The notes below the pieces were generated by a model. The model worked only from the letters and a program-made list of their open reading frames with translations. It searched no databases and was not told the origin of the DNA. A DNA stretch of 12,969 nucleotides from an uncultured Limnohabitans sp. Its GTDB lineage: Bacteria; Pseudomonadota; Gammaproteobacteria; Burkholderiales; Burkholderiaceae_C. The stretch is from NCBI GenBank assembly GCA_937928195.1, contig CALEYZ010000200.1, positions 1 through 12,969 of the forward strand. The letters are read 5' to 3'. Positions 1 through 6,614 of the stretch are shown here, piece after piece. The first letter of the stretch is position 1; each line of letters opens with the position of its first letter. A program made the translations under genes and the position numbers.

Positions 1-143
1 TGAACATCAAGCGTTTGATGGACATTGGTTGCTACCGTGGTTTCCGCCACCGTCGTGGCTTGCCTATGCGTGGTCAGCGCACTCGCACCAATGCACGTAC
101 CCGCAAAGGTCCGCGCAAAGGCGCTGCAGGCTTGAAGAAATAA
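1..143 (+). CDS. rpsM: 30S ribosomal protein S13, 3' end (partial)
   Basis: The reading frame is open from the window edge; the first whole codon is at base 3 and the TAA stop is at 141-143. The 46 visible residues are the basic C-terminal part of S13, including GCYRGFRHRRGLPMRGQRT and a lysine- and arginine-rich tail ending AAGLKK. S13 sits in the head of the small ribosomal subunit and contacts the large subunit and P-site tRNA. It normally opens the alpha operon, which fits the rpsK, rpsD, rpoA and rplQ genes that follow. The start lies outside the window. Identity is certain from the conserved tail and gene order. Confidence 0.97.
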   Translation, partial: NIKRLMDIGCYRGFRHRRGLPMRGQRTRTNARTRKGPRKGAAGLKK

Positions 144-162
144 CAGGGATTGAGAGACCACT

Positions 163-567
163 ATGGCAAAAGCCCCATCCAATAGCGCCGCACAACGCGT
201 GCGCAAAAAAGTTCGCAAGAACGTTGCCGACGGCATCGCACACGTGCACGCCTCGTTCAACAACACCATCATCACGATCACTGATCGCCAAGGCAATGCG
301 TTGTCATGGGCTTCTTCAGGTGGTCAGGGTTTCAAGGGTTCACGTAAATCCACACCGTTTGCAGCGCAGGTTGCTTCCGAAGTGGCCGGTCGTGCCGCCA
401 TTGAACAAGGCATCAAGAACCTGGACGTCGAGATCAAAGGCCCAGGCCCAGGTCGTGAGTCTTCAGTTCGTGCATTGGGCGCCTTGGGCATCCGCATCAC
501 TTCGATTGCAGACGTTACGCCAATGCCCCACAACGGCTGCCGCCCTCAAAAGCGTCGTCGTATCTAA
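163..567 (+). CDS. rpsK: 30S ribosomal protein S11
   Basis: The product is 134 aa, close to the usual 129-134 aa. S11 is a small-subunit platform protein that helps form the mRNA exit region. Recognisable segments are the HVHASFNNTIITITD strand near residues 27-41, GGQGFKGSRKSTPFAAQ near 48-64, and the conserved C-terminal GPGPGRESSVRALG and DVTPMPHNGCRPQKRRR. The ATG at 163 has a purine-rich GAGAG six bases upstream. It follows rpsM after 19 bases, so the two are cotranscribed. It is followed by an 81-base spacer holding two perfect hairpins before rpsD. Confidence 0.99.
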   Translation: MAKAPSNSAAQRVRKKVRKNVADGIAHVHASFNNTIITITDRQGNALSWASSGGQGFKGSRKSTPFAAQVASEVAGRAAIEQGIKNLDVEIKGPGPGRESSVRALGALGIRITSIADVTPMPHNGCRPQKRRRI

Positions 568-582
568 TTTACAAAGCCCACC

Positions 583-624
583 GCCATTGCCGTGTTGGCA
601 ATGGCTCCCGCATGTCTCATGCGG
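583..624 (+). other. Two tandem perfect RNA hairpins in the rpsK-rpsD spacer
   Basis: The first hairpin pairs GCCATTGCC (583-591) with GGCAATGGC (597-605) around a GTGTT loop: nine perfect pairs. Two bases later CCGCATG (608-614) pairs with CATGCGG (618-624) around a TCT loop: seven perfect pairs. No U run follows, so these do not look like an intrinsic terminator. They lie just before the ribosome-binding site of rpsD, whose product S4 is the regulator of the alpha operon in E. coli. A regulatory or RNA-processing role is inference. Confidence 0.75.
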
Positions 625-648
625 TAGTTGACAGAAAAGGAAGATCAA

Positions 649-1272
649 GTGGCACGTTACCTCGGCCCTAAGGCCAAACTCTCACGCCGTGAAGGCACCG
701 ACCTGTTCTTGAAGAGCGCACGCCGCTCTATTGCGGACAAGTCTAAATTTGACACCAAGCCCGGCCAACACGGTCGCACTTCAGGTCAGCGTACATCAGA
801 CTACGGTCTGCAATTGCGTGAAAAACAAAAAGTGAAGCGCATGTACGGCGTGCTGGAAAAGCAATTCCGTCGTTACTTCACAGAAGCTGACCGTCGTAAA
901 GGCAACACAGGTTCTAACCTGTTGAGCTTGCTCGAGTCACGCTTGGACAACGTTGTTTACCGCATGGGCTTTGGCTCTACACGCGCTGAATCACGTCAAT
1001 TGGTTTCTCACAAAGCTGTGACCGTGAACGGTCAGCCAGTGAACATTCCTTCATACCTCGTCAAAGCTGGCGACGTCGTGGCTGTTCGTGAAAAGTCTAA
1101 GAAACAAACACGTGTTTTGGAAGCTTTGCAATTGGCTCAACAAGTTGGCATGCCAGCTTGGGTTGAAGTCAACATCGAAAAAGTTGAAGGCGTCTTCAAG
1201 AAGGCTCCTGACCGTGATGAATTTGCGTCTGACATCAACGAATCATTGATCGTTGAATTGTATTCACGTTAA
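649..1272 (+). CDS. rpsD: 30S ribosomal protein S4
   Basis: The product is 207 aa, matching the usual 206-207 aa. S4 binds 16S rRNA early in small-subunit assembly and, in E. coli, represses its own operon by binding mRNA. The protein begins MARYLGPKAKLSRREGTDLF as the family does, and the S4 RNA-binding domain follows at about 97-160 (SRLDNVVYRMGFGSTRAESR, then VSHKAVTVNGQPVNIPSY). It ends DINESLIVELYSR. The GTG at 649 is chosen because the canonical N-terminus begins there and AAGGA (637-641) lies seven bases upstream; an in-frame TTG at 628 would add seven residues with no family support. The zinc-binding cysteines found in some S4 proteins are absent. Confidence 0.98.
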   Translation: MARYLGPKAKLSRREGTDLFLKSARRSIADKSKFDTKPGQHGRTSGQRTSDYGLQLREKQKVKRMYGVLEKQFRRYFTEADRRKGNTGSNLLSLLESRLDNVVYRMGFGSTRAESRQLVSHKAVTVNGQPVNIPSYLVKAGDVVAVREKSKKQTRVLEALQLAQQVGMPAWVEVNIEKVEGVFKKAPDRDEFASDINESLIVELYSR

Positions 1273-1298
1273 TCTCATCTTGTTTCAATCGTTCCCTT

Positions 1299-1316
1299 AC
1301 CGCGTTGCATCGCGGT
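1299..1316 (+). other. Perfect hairpin in the rpsD-rpoA spacer
   Basis: ACCGCG (1299-1304) pairs with CGCGGT (1311-1316) around a TTGCAT loop. It lies 26 bases after the rpsD stop and has no U run of terminator type. Further on, CCGG occurs at 1339-1342 and 1352-1355 and could form a weaker second stem. The structure could tune processing or the level of rpoA relative to ribosomal protein genes; that role is inferred. Confidence 0.5.
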
Positions 1317-1375
1317 TTGGGTGCTTCATCAGCCTTACCGGTGTAACGTACCGGGGGTATTGAGAGGAAGTCTGA

Positions 1376-2368
1376 ATGCAAACCAATCTGTTGAAACCCA
1401 AAGCCATCCAAGTCGAACAACTCGGCCCCAACCGCGCCAAGGTTACCTTGGAGCCTTTCGAGCGTGGCTATGGTCACACGTTGGGCAATGCGCTGCGTCG
1501 CGTTTTGTTGTCTTCCATGGTGGGTTACTCCGCTACAGAAGTCACCATCGCCGGTGTTGTTCACGAATACTCATCCATTGATGGCGTGCAAGAAGATGTT
1601 GTCAACATTTTGCTGAACCTCAAAGGCGTGGTTTTCAAACTGCACAATCGCGATGAAGTGACATTGAGCCTGCGCAAAGACGGCGAAGGTCCTGTCACTG
1701 CGGCTGATATTCAAACACCGCACGATGTCGAAATCATCAACCCTGAACACGTCATTGCCAACCTGTCACAAGGCGGCAAACTCGACATGCAAATCAAGGT
1801 TGAAAAAGGTCGTGGCTATGTGCCCGGTTCAATGCGCCGTTTTGCCGATGAGCCTACAAAATCTGTGGGTCGTATCGTTCTCGACGCTTCTTTCTCACCT
1901 GTGAAGCGCGTCAGCTACACCGTTGAAAGCGCACGGGTTGAACAGCGTACCGACCTCGACAAGTTGGTCATCGAGATGGAAACCAATGGTGCCATCAGCG
2001 CTGAAGACGCAGTTCGCTCATCTGCCAAGATTTTGGTTGAGCAATTGGCTGTGTTTGCACAGCTCGAAGGCAGCGAATTGTCTGCATTCGACGCACCCGC
2101 ACAACGCGGTGGCGCCAGCAGCTTTGACCCTATTCTGTTGCGCCCAGTGGACGAGCTCGAACTCACCGTTCGTTCTGCCAACTGCCTCAAAGCAGAAAAC
2201 ATTTACTACATCGGCGACCTGATTCAGCGCACCGAGAACGAATTGCTCAAGACCCCTAACCTGGGTCGCAAGTCACTCAACGAGATCAAAGAAGTTTTGG
2301 CCTCACGCGGTTTGACATTGGGCATGAAGCTCGAAAGCTGGCCACCAGCCGGTTTGGAAAAGCGTTAA
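1376..2368 (+). CDS. rpoA: DNA-directed RNA polymerase subunit alpha
   Basis: The product is 330 aa, the normal length. Alpha dimerises to start assembly of RNA polymerase. The N-terminal domain (about 1-230) contains LEPFERGYGHTLGNALRRVLLSS (residues 25-47, read as two joined conserved pieces). A flexible linker at about 231-252 joins it to the C-terminal domain. That domain carries ELTVRSANCLKAENIYYIGD, with Arg266 matching the DNA-contacting Arg265 of E. coli, then TPNLGRKSLNEIKEVLASRG. The ATG at 1376 has AGAGGAAG (1362-1369) just upstream. It is cotranscribed with rpsD (103-base spacer) and rplQ (118-base spacer). Confidence 0.99.
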   Translation: MQTNLLKPKAIQVEQLGPNRAKVTLEPFERGYGHTLGNALRRVLLSSMVGYSATEVTIAGVVHEYSSIDGVQEDVVNILLNLKGVVFKLHNRDEVTLSLRKDGEGPVTAADIQTPHDVEIINPEHVIANLSQGGKLDMQIKVEKGRGYVPGSMRRFADEPTKSVGRIVLDASFSPVKRVSYTVESARVEQRTDLDKLVIEMETNGAISAEDAVRSSAKILVEQLAVFAQLEGSELSAFDAPAQRGGASSFDPILLRPVDELELTVRSANCLKAENIYYIGDLIQRTENELLKTPNLGRKSLNEIKEVLASRGLTLGMKLESWPPAGLEKR

Positions 2369-2429
2369 GAAGTTTCCGCTAAAATAGCGGACTTCTCCAA
2401 AGTCCCACCTTCTAAGTTCCCGGGGTGGG
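2369..2429 (+). other. Two hairpins in the rpoA-rplQ spacer
   Basis: CCGCTA (2376-2381) pairs with TAGCGG (2385-2390) around AAA, and the stem continues past a TT bulge with GAAGT (2369-2373) and ACTTC (2391-2395). A second stem pairs CCCACC (2404-2409) with GGTGGG (2424-2429). The loop region of the first holds TAAAAT (2380-2385), which resembles a -10 box, but no well-spaced -35 box is visible. GGGCAGT is repeated at 2427-2433 and 2438-2444. Function is unknown; mRNA processing or control of L17 synthesis is possible. Confidence 0.6.
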
Positions 2430-2486
2430 CAGTGCACGGGCAGTACCTGATACGGCTGCTTGATTAATAAAGAAAGGATTAGCACC

Positions 2487-2873
2487 ATGCGTCACGGACA
2501 CGGATTACGTAAACTCAATCGCACAAGCTCACACCGCTTGGCAATGTTGCAAAACATGATGAACTCCATCATTGAGCACGAAGTGATCAAAACAACAGTG
2601 CCTAAGGCCAAAGAACTGCGCCGCGTGATCGAGCCTATGATCACTTTGGCCAAAGTTGACACAGTGGCCAACCGCCGCTTGGCTTTCAACCGTTTGCGTG
2701 ACCGCGACAGCGTCACCAAATTGTTCACAGACCTCGGTCCTCGCTTCAATGCGCGCCCAGGTGGTTACACACGCATCCTGAAAATGGGTTACCGCGTGGG
2801 TGACAATGCGCCGATGGCTTTGGTCGAGTTGGTTGATCGTCCCGATGTGGCCGAGCAAGCACCTGCTGCTTAA
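2487..2873 (+). CDS. rplQ: 50S ribosomal protein L17
   Basis: The product is 128 aa, near the 127-131 aa norm. L17 is a large-subunit protein near the peptide exit tunnel. It begins MRHGHGLRKLNRTSSHRLAM, the family signature, with KTTVPKAKELRRVIEPMITLAK at about 35-56 and the C-terminal GGYTRILKMGYRVGDNAPMA. The ATG at 2487 is preferred because it gives the canonical start and has AGAAAGGA (2471-2478) eight bases upstream; an in-frame TTG at 2460 would add nine unsupported residues. It is the last gene of the alpha operon. No classic terminator follows, only AT-rich inverted repeats before tRNA-fMet. Confidence 0.98.
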   Translation: MRHGHGLRKLNRTSSHRLAMLQNMMNSIIEHEVIKTTVPKAKELRRVIEPMITLAKVDTVANRRLAFNRLRDRDSVTKLFTDLGPRFNARPGGYTRILKMGYRVGDNAPMALVELVDRPDVAEQAPAA

Positions 2874-2888
2874 TCGCGCAAATATTTG

Positions 2889-2930
2889 GCTTTAATTTTA
2901 AAACCTTATTATTAAAGCTGAATAACAAGG
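2889..2930 (+). repeat. Two overlapping AT-rich inverted repeats between rplQ and tRNA-fMet
   Basis: GCTTTAAT (2889-2896) and ATTAAAGC (2911-2918) form a perfect 8-base inverted repeat. Overlapping it, CCTTATTATT (2904-2913) and AATAACAAGG (2921-2930) form a 10-base inverted repeat with one mismatch. The two cannot both fold. They cover the -35 area of the tRNA-fMet promoter and end directly before its -10 box. They may mark the end of the rplQ transcript or a protein-binding site; neither is shown. Confidence 0.5.
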
Positions 2931-2936
2931 TATACT
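2909..2936 (+). promoter_or_regulatory. Probable sigma-70 promoter of tRNA-fMet
   Basis: TATACT at 2931-2936 is a good -10 box (5 of 6). A weak -35, TTATTA at 2909-2914, lies 16 bases before it. Transcription would begin near 2943, five bases before the tRNA. The -10 is convincing; the -35 is poor. Confidence 0.6.
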
Positions 2937-2947
2937 CTCGTTTTTAC

Positions 2948-3024
<77 letters not shown>

Positions 3025-3057
3025 AATTAAGCAGCAAATTCATTTGCCTGCTGATTG

Positions 3058-3089
3058 AAAAAATGCTCACCTCGGTGGGCATTTTTTTT
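3058..3089. terminator. Bidirectional intrinsic terminator
   Basis: ATGCTCACC (3063-3071) pairs with GGTGGGCAT (3074-3082) with one wobble pair. On the plus strand the stem is followed by eight T residues (3082-3089); on the minus strand the six A residues at 3058-3063 give a T run. It can therefore end the tRNA-fMet transcript and, from the other side, the thiL-pgpA-pncC transcript. A separate bulged hairpin (3030-3052: AGCAG plus CAAAT against ATTTG plus CTGCT) stands between the tRNA CCA end and this terminator. Confidence 0.88.
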
Positions 3090-3173
3090 GGTGAATCGTC
3101 TTTGGTGATCACGCCTTGGGTTGTGGCGTTCTCGCGTGGGATGGTTTCCCATCAGCTGCGGTCTTGCAAGACG

Positions 3174-3671
3174 TTAGCTTGAGCTCACCATTTCGGCCAG
3201 CTGTTCCAAAGCCAATGCCGTTGTGGCGGCTCTTACCGACTGTCGATCGCCTGTAAATACTTTGCGTACGCTGATGCATTGCGCTGGATTTTTTTGCGCC
3301 CAGGCCAACCAAACTGTGCCTACAGGTTTTTCCTCGCTGCCGCCGCTAGGGCCCGCAATTCCTGTCACGGCCACGCTGAAGTCGGCTTTGGAATGGTGCA
3401 AAGCGCCCAGCGCCATGGCCTTTGCAACCTCTTCACTGACCGCACCGTGCCGAGATATCAGAGCAGCAGGAACGCCCAGCATGTCAGTTTTGGCTTCATT
3501 GGAATAAGTCACGAAGCCGCGTTCAAACCAAGCACTTGACCCAGGCAGATCGGTGCAACTTGCAGCGATCAGACCACCGGTGCAACTTTCAGCGGTGGCC
3601 ATCATCGCATGTTTGCTCAGCAACGCCTCTGACAAAACGGCGCAATGATGTTGAATGGAATTTGTCACCAT
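3174..3671 (-). CDS. pncC: Nicotinamide-nucleotide amidohydrolase, CinA C-terminal family
   Basis: The enzyme deamidates NMN to nicotinic acid mononucleotide, returning the by-product of NAD-dependent DNA ligase to NAD synthesis in the cytoplasm. The 165-aa protein is the stand-alone form, lacking the N-terminal domain of full CinA. Family motifs in order are TAESCTGG (26-33, holding the likely nucleophile Ser29), GSSAWFERGFVTYSNEAK (44-61), LGV, HGAVSEEVAKAMALGA (75-90) and TGIAGPSGG (103-111) followed by EKPVGTVW. The ATG at 3671 is chosen; it overlaps the end of pgpA by seven bases. A TTG at 3704 would add 11 residues and lengthen the overlap. There is no strong ribosome-binding site, which suggests coupling to pgpA. 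Confidence 0.93.
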   Translation of the reverse strand: MVTNSIQHHCAVLSEALLSKHAMMATAESCTGGLIAASCTDLPGSSAWFERGFVTYSNEAKTDMLGVPAALISRHGAVSEEVAKAMALGALHHSKADFSVAVTGIAGPSGGSEEKPVGTVWLAWAQKNPAQCISVRKVFTGDRQSVRAATTALALEQLAEMVSSS

Positions 3672-4156
3672 GCGCGCCACAATGCAAAGCAAATGAGGGT
3701 GCAAAAAGCAGCCACAAAGTCATCCAACAGAATGCCAAACGCACCGCGCCAACCAAAGCCTTTGAACAGGCGATCAGCCCAAGCAACGGGACCGGGTTTG
3801 GCCGCATCAAAATACCTGAACAGCGCGAATGCACAGAGTTGTGTCAGAAATGAACTGGGCGCTAACAACCAAAGAATGAGCCAAAAGGCAACCACTTCAT
3901 CCCAGACAATGGCGCCCGGATCGGCGATGTTCATGTTCTCTGCCGTCACTTTGCATGCCCACCAACCCATCACACTAGACAACACAATGAGCCAGCCTAA
4001 CTCGGTTTGTGTGAGGTGCTCGTGAAAAGCCCACCAACTGGCCCAGGCCCACAAGGTACCCACCGTGCCGGGCGCTTTAGGAGAAAGTCCGGAACCAAAA
4101 CCCAGTGCAATCCAATGCGCAGGGTGTTTTGACATGAAGCCAGGTGTGGGTCTCAT
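3665..4156 (-). CDS. pgpA: Phosphatidylglycerophosphatase A
   Basis: This inner-membrane enzyme removes phosphate from phosphatidylglycerophosphate to give phosphatidylglycerol. The 163-aa product matches the family length. Conserved pieces are GSGLSPKAPGTVGTL (21-35), DPGAIVWDEVVAFW (79-92), FDAAKPGP (116-123) and ILLDD (142-146), the acidic residues being likely metal ligands. Hydrophobic segments at about 53-70, 88-113 and 147-160 are consistent with membrane insertion. Its ATG overlaps the thiL stop in ATGA, so translation is probably coupled; Met8 is an alternative start. It lies between thiL and pncC, an arrangement I recall as common in betaproteobacteria. Confidence 0.95.
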   Translation of the reverse strand: MRPTPGFMSKHPAHWIALGFGSGLSPKAPGTVGTLWAWASWWAFHEHLTQTELGWLIVLSSVMGWWACKVTAENMNIADPGAIVWDEVVAFWLILWLLAPSSFLTQLCAFALFRYFDAAKPGPVAWADRLFKGFGWRGAFGILLDDFVAAFCTLICFALWRAW

Positions 4157-5130
4157 GGCGTTTTAAAGTGGTCAAAGGAAGCAAAGGTGTTGGGCAAGAC
4201 TTGGCCGTCTGCACTTTGCAACACCAGTGCAGAAGATGCCGTGATGCTGCCGATGCGTGTGACGGTTGTCTGGCTTGCCAAACTGGCCGCTGCCACGGCA
4301 TCTCGTTGATGAGATGCAGCCGTAAAGACCAGCTCGTAGTCATCACCGCCCGACAAAGTCAGTGCCAACTGACTGGCGAAGGCAAGCTTTGTAAAGGACT
4401 GAGGTGGAGATGTGCATGCCAAGGTGCTGGCCACTTGCTGCGTTTCTATGAGGGCGCCCACACCACTGGCTTTCAAAATGTGACCCAAATCACCCAGCAG
4501 GCCATCACTGATGTCAGCGGCGGCATGCGCAATGCCGCGCAAAGCAAGCCCCAACGCAACACGGGGTGTGGGTTGTTCCATGCGCAGGCGCGCACTGGCA
4601 AACACGTCGGACGGCACTTGCACAGACCCGCGAAAAACTTCCAGCGCCAAACGTGCATCACCTAAATTGCCGCTGACATAAATGTCATCACCAACCTGAG
4701 CACCACTTCGAAGCAGTGCTTGCGCTGTTGGTACTTCGCCCAGTACCGTGATGCAAATGTTCAACGGCCCTCGCGTGGTGTCGCCCCCTATCAAATCAAT
4801 GTCGTGTGCATCGGCCAATGCCCAAAGGCCTTGTGAAAACTCTGACAACCATGATGGGTCGACCTGAGGCAAAGACAGGGCCAGCATGAAGGCCTTGGGC
4901 TTGGCACCACAGGCGGCCAAGTCGCTCAAATTCACGGCCAAGGCTTTGTGGCCCAAAAGTCGGGGGTGGACCGTGGGCAAGAAGTGGCGGCCTTCCACCA
5001 GCATATCGCTGGAGATGGCCAATTGCTGGCCAGGCGGCACAGCCAACAATGCGCAATCGTCACCAACCCCCAGCGTGGCATGTCGCGCTGGTCGCTTGAA
5101 GAAGGTTTCAATCAGATCAAACTCACCCAT
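4153..5130 (-). CDS. thiL: Thiamine-monophosphate kinase
   Basis: ThiL phosphorylates thiamine monophosphate with ATP to make the cofactor thiamine diphosphate. From Met at 5130 the protein is 325 aa, as in E. coli, and starts MGEFDLIETFF like the family. Motifs are GVGDDCA (21-27), SDMLVEGRHF (41-50), VNLSDLAA (67-73 region), GGDTTRGP (115-122), YVSGNLGDA (151-159), DISDGLLGDLGHI (206-218) and SGGDDYELVFT (260-270). These are the ATP- and magnesium-binding loops of the PurM-like fold. In-frame ATGs at 5142 and 5166 would add 4 or 12 residues; GTGAGG (complement of 5145-5150) sits too close to 5142 and somewhat far from 5130, so the start is uncertain. It is the first gene of the minus-strand operon and diverges from rpe. 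Confidence 0.95.
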   Translation of the reverse strand: MGEFDLIETFFKRPARHATLGVGDDCALLAVPPGQQLAISSDMLVEGRHFLPTVHPRLLGHKALAVNLSDLAACGAKPKAFMLALSLPQVDPSWLSEFSQGLWALADAHDIDLIGGDTTRGPLNICITVLGEVPTAQALLRSGAQVGDDIYVSGNLGDARLALEVFRGSVQVPSDVFASARLRMEQPTPRVALGLALRGIAHAAADISDGLLGDLGHILKASGVGALIETQQVASTLACTSPPQSFTKLAFASQLALTLSGGDDYELVFTAASHQRDAVAAASLASQTTVTRIGSITASSALVLQSADGQVLPNTFASFDHFKTP

Positions 5131-5194
5131 GGACCCAAGCATAACCTCACATGCCAGGTTCGGCATCCGTACTGCTGCAACAATTTGAGGTCCG

Positions 5195-5200
5195 CAAAAT
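5195..5200 (+). promoter_or_regulatory. Possible -10 element for rpe
   Basis: CAAAAT at 5195-5200 would place a transcript start near 5207, only about eight bases before the rpe ATG. No convincing -35 box is seen (CTGCTG at 5172-5177 is poor). The 84-base gap between divergent thiL and rpe must hold promoters for both, but none is strong by eye. Confidence 0.25.
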
Positions 5201-5214
5201 GAGACAATTCGGGC

Positions 5215-5898
5215 ATGACCACCTACCGCATCGCCCCCTCACTTTTGTCTGCCGATTTTGCCCGTTTGGGTGAAGAAGTGCGCAATGTCATTGCCGCTGG
5301 CGCAGACTGGATTCACTACGACGTGATGGACAACCATTACGTGCCCAATCTCACGTTTGGCCCCATGATTTGCCAAGCCCTCAAGCCACATGCCAAAACG
5401 GCCGATGGCAAAGATGTGCCCATCGATGTGCACCTGATGGTGCAGCCCGTGGACGCCTTGGCTGCCGCATTTGCCGATGCCGGTGCCGACCTGATCAGTT
5501 TTCACCCCGATGCTTCTACACACGTGCACCGCAGTGTGCAAGCCATCAAGTCCAAGGGCTGCAAAGCGGGTGTGGTGTTCAACCCCGCCGAGTCTTTGGA
5601 TGTGTTGGAGTGGGTCATTGATGACATCGACCTCATTCTGATCATGTCGGTCAACCCGGGCTTTGGTGGCCAAAGCTTCATTGACAGCGCACTTCGCAAA
5701 ATTGAGCAAGCACGCAAGTGGATTGACAAGTCGGGCAAAGACATTCGCCTCGAAGTCGACGGCGGCGTCAAAGTGGACAACATTCGCCGCGTGGCTGACG
5801 CCGGCGCTGACACCTTTGTGGCGGGCAGCGCCATTTTTGGCAAACCTGATTACGCCGCGGTCATTCAAGCCATGCGCAAGGAATTGAGCGGTGGCTAA
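5215..5898 (+). CDS. rpe: Ribulose-phosphate 3-epimerase
   Basis: The enzyme interconverts ribulose 5-phosphate and xylulose 5-phosphate in the pentose phosphate pathway. The 227-aa protein has the TIM-barrel order of the family: APSLLSADFARLGEE (7-21), IHYDVMDNHYVPNLTFGP (33-50), DVHLMVQPVD (71-80), ISFHPDAS (94-101), SVNPGFGGQSF (145-155), LEVDGGV (179-185) and VAGSAIFG (202-209). Likely metal and catalytic residues are His34, Asp36, His73 and Asp182. A short insertion around 61-70 (KTADGKDVP) is typical of some betaproteobacteria. The ATG at 5215 gives the family N-terminus but has no clear ribosome-binding site, so the message may have a very short leader. gph follows with an eight-base overlap. 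Confidence 0.97.
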   Translation: MTTYRIAPSLLSADFARLGEEVRNVIAAGADWIHYDVMDNHYVPNLTFGPMICQALKPHAKTADGKDVPIDVHLMVQPVDALAAAFADAGADLISFHPDASTHVHRSVQAIKSKGCKAGVVFNPAESLDVLEWVIDDIDLILIMSVNPGFGGQSFIDSALRKIEQARKWIDKSGKDIRLEVDGGVKVDNIRRVADAGADTFVAGSAIFGKPDYAAVIQAMRKELSGG

Positions 5899-6580
5899 TC
5901 TACTCGGGGTGCAGGTTTCGGCCTGCATGATTGACTTAGACGGCACCTTGGTTGACACGATGGGCGACTTTGACGCCGTTGTCACCTTGATGTTGAAAGA
6001 CCTGGGCTTGCCCGTCATGGGCCGTGAACCACTTGAAGGCATGGTTGGCAAAGGCTCTGAGCACTTAATTCATTGTGTTCTCACCCGACAGTTGACCTTG
6101 GTGGCCCAGCAGCCTGTTCAACCTACGCAAGCACAGCTGGCACACGCATGGCAGCGCTACCAAGGCCATTACAGTCGTGTGAATGGTCAAGCCAGTGCGG
6201 TGTATCCGGGCGTGATGGAGGGCTTGCAGGGTTTGGCCGCCATGGGGTTGCCCATGGCATGCCTCACCAACAAGCCGCGCGATTTGGCGCAAACGCTGTT
6301 GGCCCAAAAAGGCCTGGACCATTTTTTCAAGCTGGTTTTTGGCGGTGATTCATTCGAGCGCAAGAAACCAGACCCATTGCCTTTGCTCAAAACTTGCGAG
6401 GCTCTGGGCTTTGCACCTCACCAAGTATTGATGGTGGGCGATTCCAGCAACGACGCGCAAGCGGCACACGCAGCAGGCAGCAAGGTGGCCTTGTTGACCT
6501 ATGGCTACAACCATGGCCAGCCTGTTCGTGAGGTTCCCGCACACGCACATTTGGACTCTTTGGTTGAGATTCTGCTTTGA
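5891..6580 (+). CDS. gph: Phosphoglycolate phosphatase, HAD family
   Basis: The enzyme dephosphorylates 2-phosphoglycolate, a by-product of DNA repair and oxygenase reactions. The 229-aa protein carries all HAD motifs: DLDGTLVDT (15-23, with nucleophile Asp15 and acid-base Asp17), LTNKP (125-129), KKPDP (158-162) and VGDSSNDAQAA (182-192). A helical cap lies between motifs I and II. The GTG at 5891 overlaps the end of rpe by eight bases and has AAGGAA (5878-5883) seven bases upstream; an ATG at 5927 would remove the start of the HAD core and is unlikely. The substrate is inferred from family and the rpe-gph-trpE context; other small phosphosugars are possible. Confidence 0.92.
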   Translation: MANLLGVQVSACMIDLDGTLVDTMGDFDAVVTLMLKDLGLPVMGREPLEGMVGKGSEHLIHCVLTRQLTLVAQQPVQPTQAQLAHAWQRYQGHYSRVNGQASAVYPGVMEGLQGLAAMGLPMACLTNKPRDLAQTLLAQKGLDHFFKLVFGGDSFERKKPDPLPLLKTCEALGFAPHQVLMVGDSSNDAQAAHAAGSKVALLTYGYNHGQPVREVPAHAHLDSLVEILL

Positions 6581-6605
6581 GAGGACCTCAGAGCTTTGTT
6601 ACACT
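6577..6605 (+). promoter_or_regulatory. Sigma-70 promoter of the trp operon
   Basis: TTGAGA at 6577-6582 (5 of 6 to TTGACA), a 17-base spacer, then TACACT at 6600-6605 preceded by TG at 6597-6598, an extended -10. The -35 overlaps the gph stop codon. The start of transcription would be at about 6611-6613, only two to four bases before the leader-peptide ATG. GAGG-A-CCTC (6581-6589) in the spacer is a small palindrome. Confidence 0.72.
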
Positions 6606-6614
6606 AAGACCCAC

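Noticed and set aside
583..624. The rpsK-rpsD hairpins as a transcription terminator
   Set aside because: No U run follows either stem, and rpsD, rpoA and rplQ downstream must be transcribed.
628..633. A perfect TTGACA -35 box before rpsD
   Set aside because: No -10 box lies 16-18 bases downstream; the sequence there is already rpsD coding.
5239..6051. A 270-codon minus-strand frame opposite rpe and gph
   Set aside because: Shadow of the rpe and gph coding frames; no motif or ribosome-binding site support.
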